Positions 61,001-64,000 of a stretch of DNA of 64,000 nt are shown here, in pieces. Positions within the stretch are counted from its first letter, which is position 1; each line of letters opens with the position of its first letter. This stretch comes from Ligula intestinalis. Its lineage: Eukaryota; Platyhelminthes; Cestoda; Diphyllobothriidea; Diphyllobothriidae. The stretch lies in NCBI GenBank assembly GCA_036362985.1, contig JAYGXS010000003.1, positions 33,262,037 through 33,326,036 on the forward strand, read 5' to 3'. Below the pieces are notes generated by a model. That model was not told the DNA's origin, did no database searches, and worked only from the letters and a program-made list of their open reading frames with translations. Position numbers and translations under genes: made by a program.

Positions 61001-63547
61001 TCTAGATCGATCGCGACCGGATTAGCGCATCCCCTAACACGATCAGCAAACGCATTCCAAACAAGGCCGATCAAGTACACACTGGCAACACGGGTGCGAT
61101 GTGCGCCTTCACGAGTTAACCGGCTTGTGTGGACGAAAACCGCAGACAGCAGATCGAAACCTAATATAGACTCGCGTGACTGAAGCCATTCGATCCCCTA
61201 TCACCGGATCTTGCGCATACTGTCAAGCTAGATGTGAGTTTATGTAGTTAGTGGAGTGCGCAGTCCACTACAAGGTCTTAGTTGCGCCGTTGGTGATGGC
61301 CTAACTGGGCGTTCGGAAAAGGCCCGGCCCGATGAGATGATTGACTTTATAAAATAAGGTGAACTCTTCTGACCTCCATAGGTGCCATTGTGGGATTTTC
61401 ATGCTTTGTGCTTACCCAACGGAGGCCGTGTATACTCGTTTCTGAACACGAAGTGCAGACACCCCTCTGCTTACAAGCAAAGGAGAATTCAGGTCCAATT
61501 TGTATTCGCAGAACTTAAGTAAGTTGTAGGATAATAAACATGTGTATTGCCTTATCATCATATTTACTTAAAGGTGTAGATTTGCATACAGTGTGGTGCC
61601 AATTAAAATTACATTAAATACAGACTTATGGTGCCGTTCGGAACGTAACTTTTGCGTAAGTTGACGATTGTGGTATCAGTTCAGCTCGGGCGCAAGTGCC
61701 TCTGCAGGTATTAAAAGCTATGCATACTTTCTTCTGACCATGAAATATCTTTTCAGTCCAGGGTATTAGAAAATGGGCAACTGGGAACTTCAAGGCTACA
61801 GAAAGGAGATTGAAAAAGAAATTGAATAAATAGCATGACTTCGGAGTTTTGTACAGCATAAACTTTTCGGACGCTGCATTAGGCGTCGAAGCTCATGACA
61901 CACTGATCGAAATTGTTCTGCATGTTTTACAGTATTAAGCATTACTTATATAAGGTTCAAGTGTTGATAAGAATCTCACACTTAAAATTCCTTTCACACA
62001 CGATATTACGTTGATTTTCTGTTGAATTCCTTGCCACCAAAACTGGATTAAAATCAGTACTGGCATGATATTTTCTTCATTGACTTTCGATGATAAAGCT
62101 CTTTCACTGAAAACTGCACAGAAGGGATTTGATAATAACATACTCCCTATTCCTCACAGTCTTTGTCATCGCGAAAGGCTGCATTGCTGAAAAAATACTT
62201 GCCCCACAAGCAGGAACCTTTTTTTGTAATTCCCATACTTGCCTCGCAATATGTTGCGCTACGACCTGCATATTATTTGCTAATAAAGGCGAAGAGGCGA
62301 GTCCCAGGCAGTAGGCGCGTAGACTCTGTTTCTGCTGATGGATTCGAGGGAGAATCTGAAACGGCAGGCTAATAAACTCCTCGTTCCGGTGATCGTATTT
62401 CTTACTTCGTTGCACTTAGTGGGTCATCACGGTTTTCCGAATTTCTGTGGCTACTATGTTTTTTTACTTGCAAGGTTTCAATTGGCGTGCCGTGGCTGCA
62501 ACTCATGTGTCTCTTCTCTGAACTTTATGTTCGTACCTACCTTTATTCTCCCAGGCTAATCGCACTGCACAAAGGAATTCTTAAGCTCCCGTCGTCTGCT
62601 GCCTGCACCTGTTATGACGAAACTCACGTATATGCTAGCCAACCGAATTAATGCCGCCGATAGTACTTATCCAGCGCGACTATCAGCAACAGCACAGTTG
62701 TATGACCTTACTCACTCTACTATAGCGATGAAGACCGAGCGACTTGGGATTTTCAGTGGAATTCCCTACCATCGTCAGCTTTAACTAACTAGACTGAACC
62801 GTCGTCTTGTTGGTTAGGAGTTATCCCGGCATTCTGCATTCCTATAGTTTCTTTCTGCAGTGAAGAGTTATTGACTAAACTTAGCCGTATGAATGTTCTG
62901 GAGGTCCACCTGACTAAATACTTTGGTTATGGGGGCTCATATGTATTATTAACCCAATTTTAAACATTCATGTACGTTGGGTAAAAAGTAATGCTCGTGT
63001 TTCCATCGAATTTCTCTTAATTTTCCAAATTTCTAAGCGTTCAGGTTGTTAAATACGACTAATGACCGCTCTTAATGTCCTCCTTCAGGCATGAATCAAT
63101 TCAAGGAACTTTTTCTCCAAACCCACGAAACGGAGTCTGAATTTACACGCCTCCGTCGTGCCGTCGACTGCCAACCCTGCATTCGTATTGGTGGGCGTCA
63201 TGATGACCTTAATGATGTAGGGTACGACACCTACCATCACACCATGTTCGAGATGTTGGGCAACTGGTCTTTTGGCGACTACGGAAAGGTGAGTCCATGT
63301 AGTGTTTCCTTTTTTATTCCAATTTTGTCACATATTGGCTGGCTATTGTTCTGCTTCATTGCTTAACTGTGTACTCTTTAATATCACAACAATATTTGTA
63401 GGAAACCGCCTGCCGCCAAATGTGGAAATTTTTGACTGAGGTCTTGGGTCTTCCGGCTAAGAGCCTCTACGTAACGTACTTTGGAGGATGTCCAGAGTTG
63501 GATCTTCCAGCTGATGATGAGACCCGGGACATCTGGATGGCCCTCGG
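58010..63547 (+). CDS. AARS2: Alanyl-tRNA synthetase, probably mitochondrial, 5' part (continues past window)
   Basis: Exons are 58010-58033 (tentative start exon, MRVLRVPT), 59034-59325, 63089-63288 and 63402-63547, and all phases agree. Exon 2 opens with a Leu/Arg/Ser-rich extension ([20 protein letters not shown]) and then the class II synthetase core: [28 protein letters not shown]. Exon 3 continues [24 protein letters not shown] and [19 protein letters not shown] (motif 2 region). Exon 4 gives LYVTYFGG and [11 protein letters not shown]. These blocks are diagnostic of AlaRS, which charges tRNA-Ala. The extension of about 65 residues and the ETRDIW block favour the mitochondrial form, but a dual-targeted or cytosolic enzyme is possible. 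The rest of the aminoacylation domain, the editing domain and the C-Ala domain lie beyond the window. Exon 1 is the weakest call. Confidence 0.88.
60657..60893 (-). mobile_element. tRNA-derived SINE material (in AlaRS intron 2)
   Basis: On the minus strand a SINE body end (GTGCCCATCCCAGCTTCCCT, then TTGGTTG) is followed about 100 bases on by GGCAAGACAACGAGCC and an A-box-like TTGACTCAGTGAGTAGAGCG. It reads as the tail of one copy running into the head of another. Confidence 0.5.
61000..61190 (-). pseudogene. Possible C-terminal scrap of a non-LTR reverse transcriptase
   Basis: The minus strand reads [20 protein letters not shown] and then RVRGCANP. This resembles the RVxxxWNxLPxxV C-terminal block that ends CR1-type proteins. 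The match is short and other parts are unclear. Confidence 0.3.
62335..62430 (+). repeat. Dispersed repeat (GTTCCGGTGATCGC family), copy 4
   Basis: CTGATGGATTCGAGGGAGAA, then CTCCTCGTTCCGGTGATCGT and TTTCTTACTTCG. It is collinear with 12297 and 29409. Confidence 0.55.
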
Positions 63548-63659
63548 GTAATTTTCCGCCTTGTGCTCGCTTTCTTTTTCACCTCTGCTTTTAACCCGAT
63601 AGTTTTAAATTGCAAGCTATTATATTCAGGAAGATGATAAAACATTTTTTCGGCATGAC

Positions 63660-64000
63660 CGTCTCTAGAGGTCCCTTTTGCTTTTGGCTTATAACAATAA
63701 CCTACTTTTATGTTTTCAGTAACCCAATTTTCCATTTTTCGTTAAATTTTGCCAAAAGAATGTTAAATATTTTTCACTTGGCATCAGTATCCTGAGCAAC
63801 AGGAGCTTATGTTGTTGGATTTGATTCAATTTAGTACATTGAAACAAATATATACATTTAATATATTTTTATCATTTCCATCACACTTAAATATTCATAT
63901 ACACTCACTTACCAATGATTAAATGTTTGACCACAAGATACGTTACACAGTGGGGTGGGGGGAATAGATATTTAGGGGACCCTAGAAGACAGTTTTGCCC
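63660..64000 (+). repeat. Dispersed repeat (TTCGTTAAATTTTGCCA family), copy 3, cut by window end
   Basis: It is collinear with 29990-30360: TAGAGGTCCC, GGCTTATAAC, TTTCGTTAAATTTTGCCA, TTAAATATTCATATACACTC, TTGACCACAAGATA and GGGGTGGGGGGAATAGATAT. It lies in the AlaRS intron after exon 4. Confidence 0.7.

Noticed and set aside
1..64000. Bacterial-type features: operons, CRISPR arrays, ribosome binding sites, rRNA or complete tRNA genes.
   Set aside because: None is visible. Spliced animal genes and retroelements dominate, and the tRNA-like pieces are SINE heads without full cloverleaf structure.

Overview
The window reads as animal nuclear DNA, most likely from a flatworm and probably a tapeworm. 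That is an inference. It rests on three things: introns of only 38, 39 and 40 bp in one gene; a dense mix of Penelope-like, CR1-like and RTE-like retroelement remains, a Helitron helicase fossil, tRNA-derived SINEs and small DNA transposons; and long gene-poor stretches. Two runs of ten N (13501-13510 and 55545-55554) show that it is an assembled scaffold.

Three spliced protein genes can be reconstructed. (1) A NudE/NDEL1-type coiled-coil gene lies on the minus strand (20560 down to at least 18455), with five exons and three micro-introns. (2) DRC3/LRRC48, the leucine-rich-repeat subunit of the axonemal nexin-dynein regulatory complex, lies on the plus strand (38408-47011). Nine exons join into one frame of about 525 codons, close to the human length, and only the start exon is missing. 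Its fifth intron carries textbook U12-type (minor spliceosome) donor and branch-point sequences and seems to end in AT. (3) The 5' part of an alanyl-tRNA synthetase gene lies on the plus strand (58010 to beyond the window end). Its N-terminal extension suggests the mitochondrial enzyme.

Layout: 1-9900 has no recognisable gene, only degenerate repeats. 9900-12450 holds G/T-rich repeats, a 51-bp-armed foldback, a DNA transposon with a perfect 8-bp target duplication, and a Penelope-like GIY-YIG tail. 12450-17950 is anonymous and includes an AC microsatellite with a gap. 18000-20600 is the NudE gene. 21400-28100 holds an RTE-like fossil, two Penelope-like tails and a Helitron helicase pseudogene. 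28100-38400 is repeat-rich, with SINEs, an RT scrap, a 690-bp foldback and dispersed repeat families. 38400-47011 is DRC3, whose introns hold three copies of the 8-bp-duplication transposon, a SINE and a pogo/Tigger-like MITE. 47900-54800 is a retroelement cluster: Penelope-like RT, a decayed CR1-like copy, a CR1-like copy with an uninterrupted 993-codon frame, and a mariner-like MITE. 54800-58000 is anonymous. 58010-64000 is the alanyl-tRNA synthetase gene, with a 3.8-kb repeat-bearing intron.

The three host genes do not form a pathway. They are ordinary housekeeping, dynein-regulation and ciliary genes set in transposon-rich DNA.
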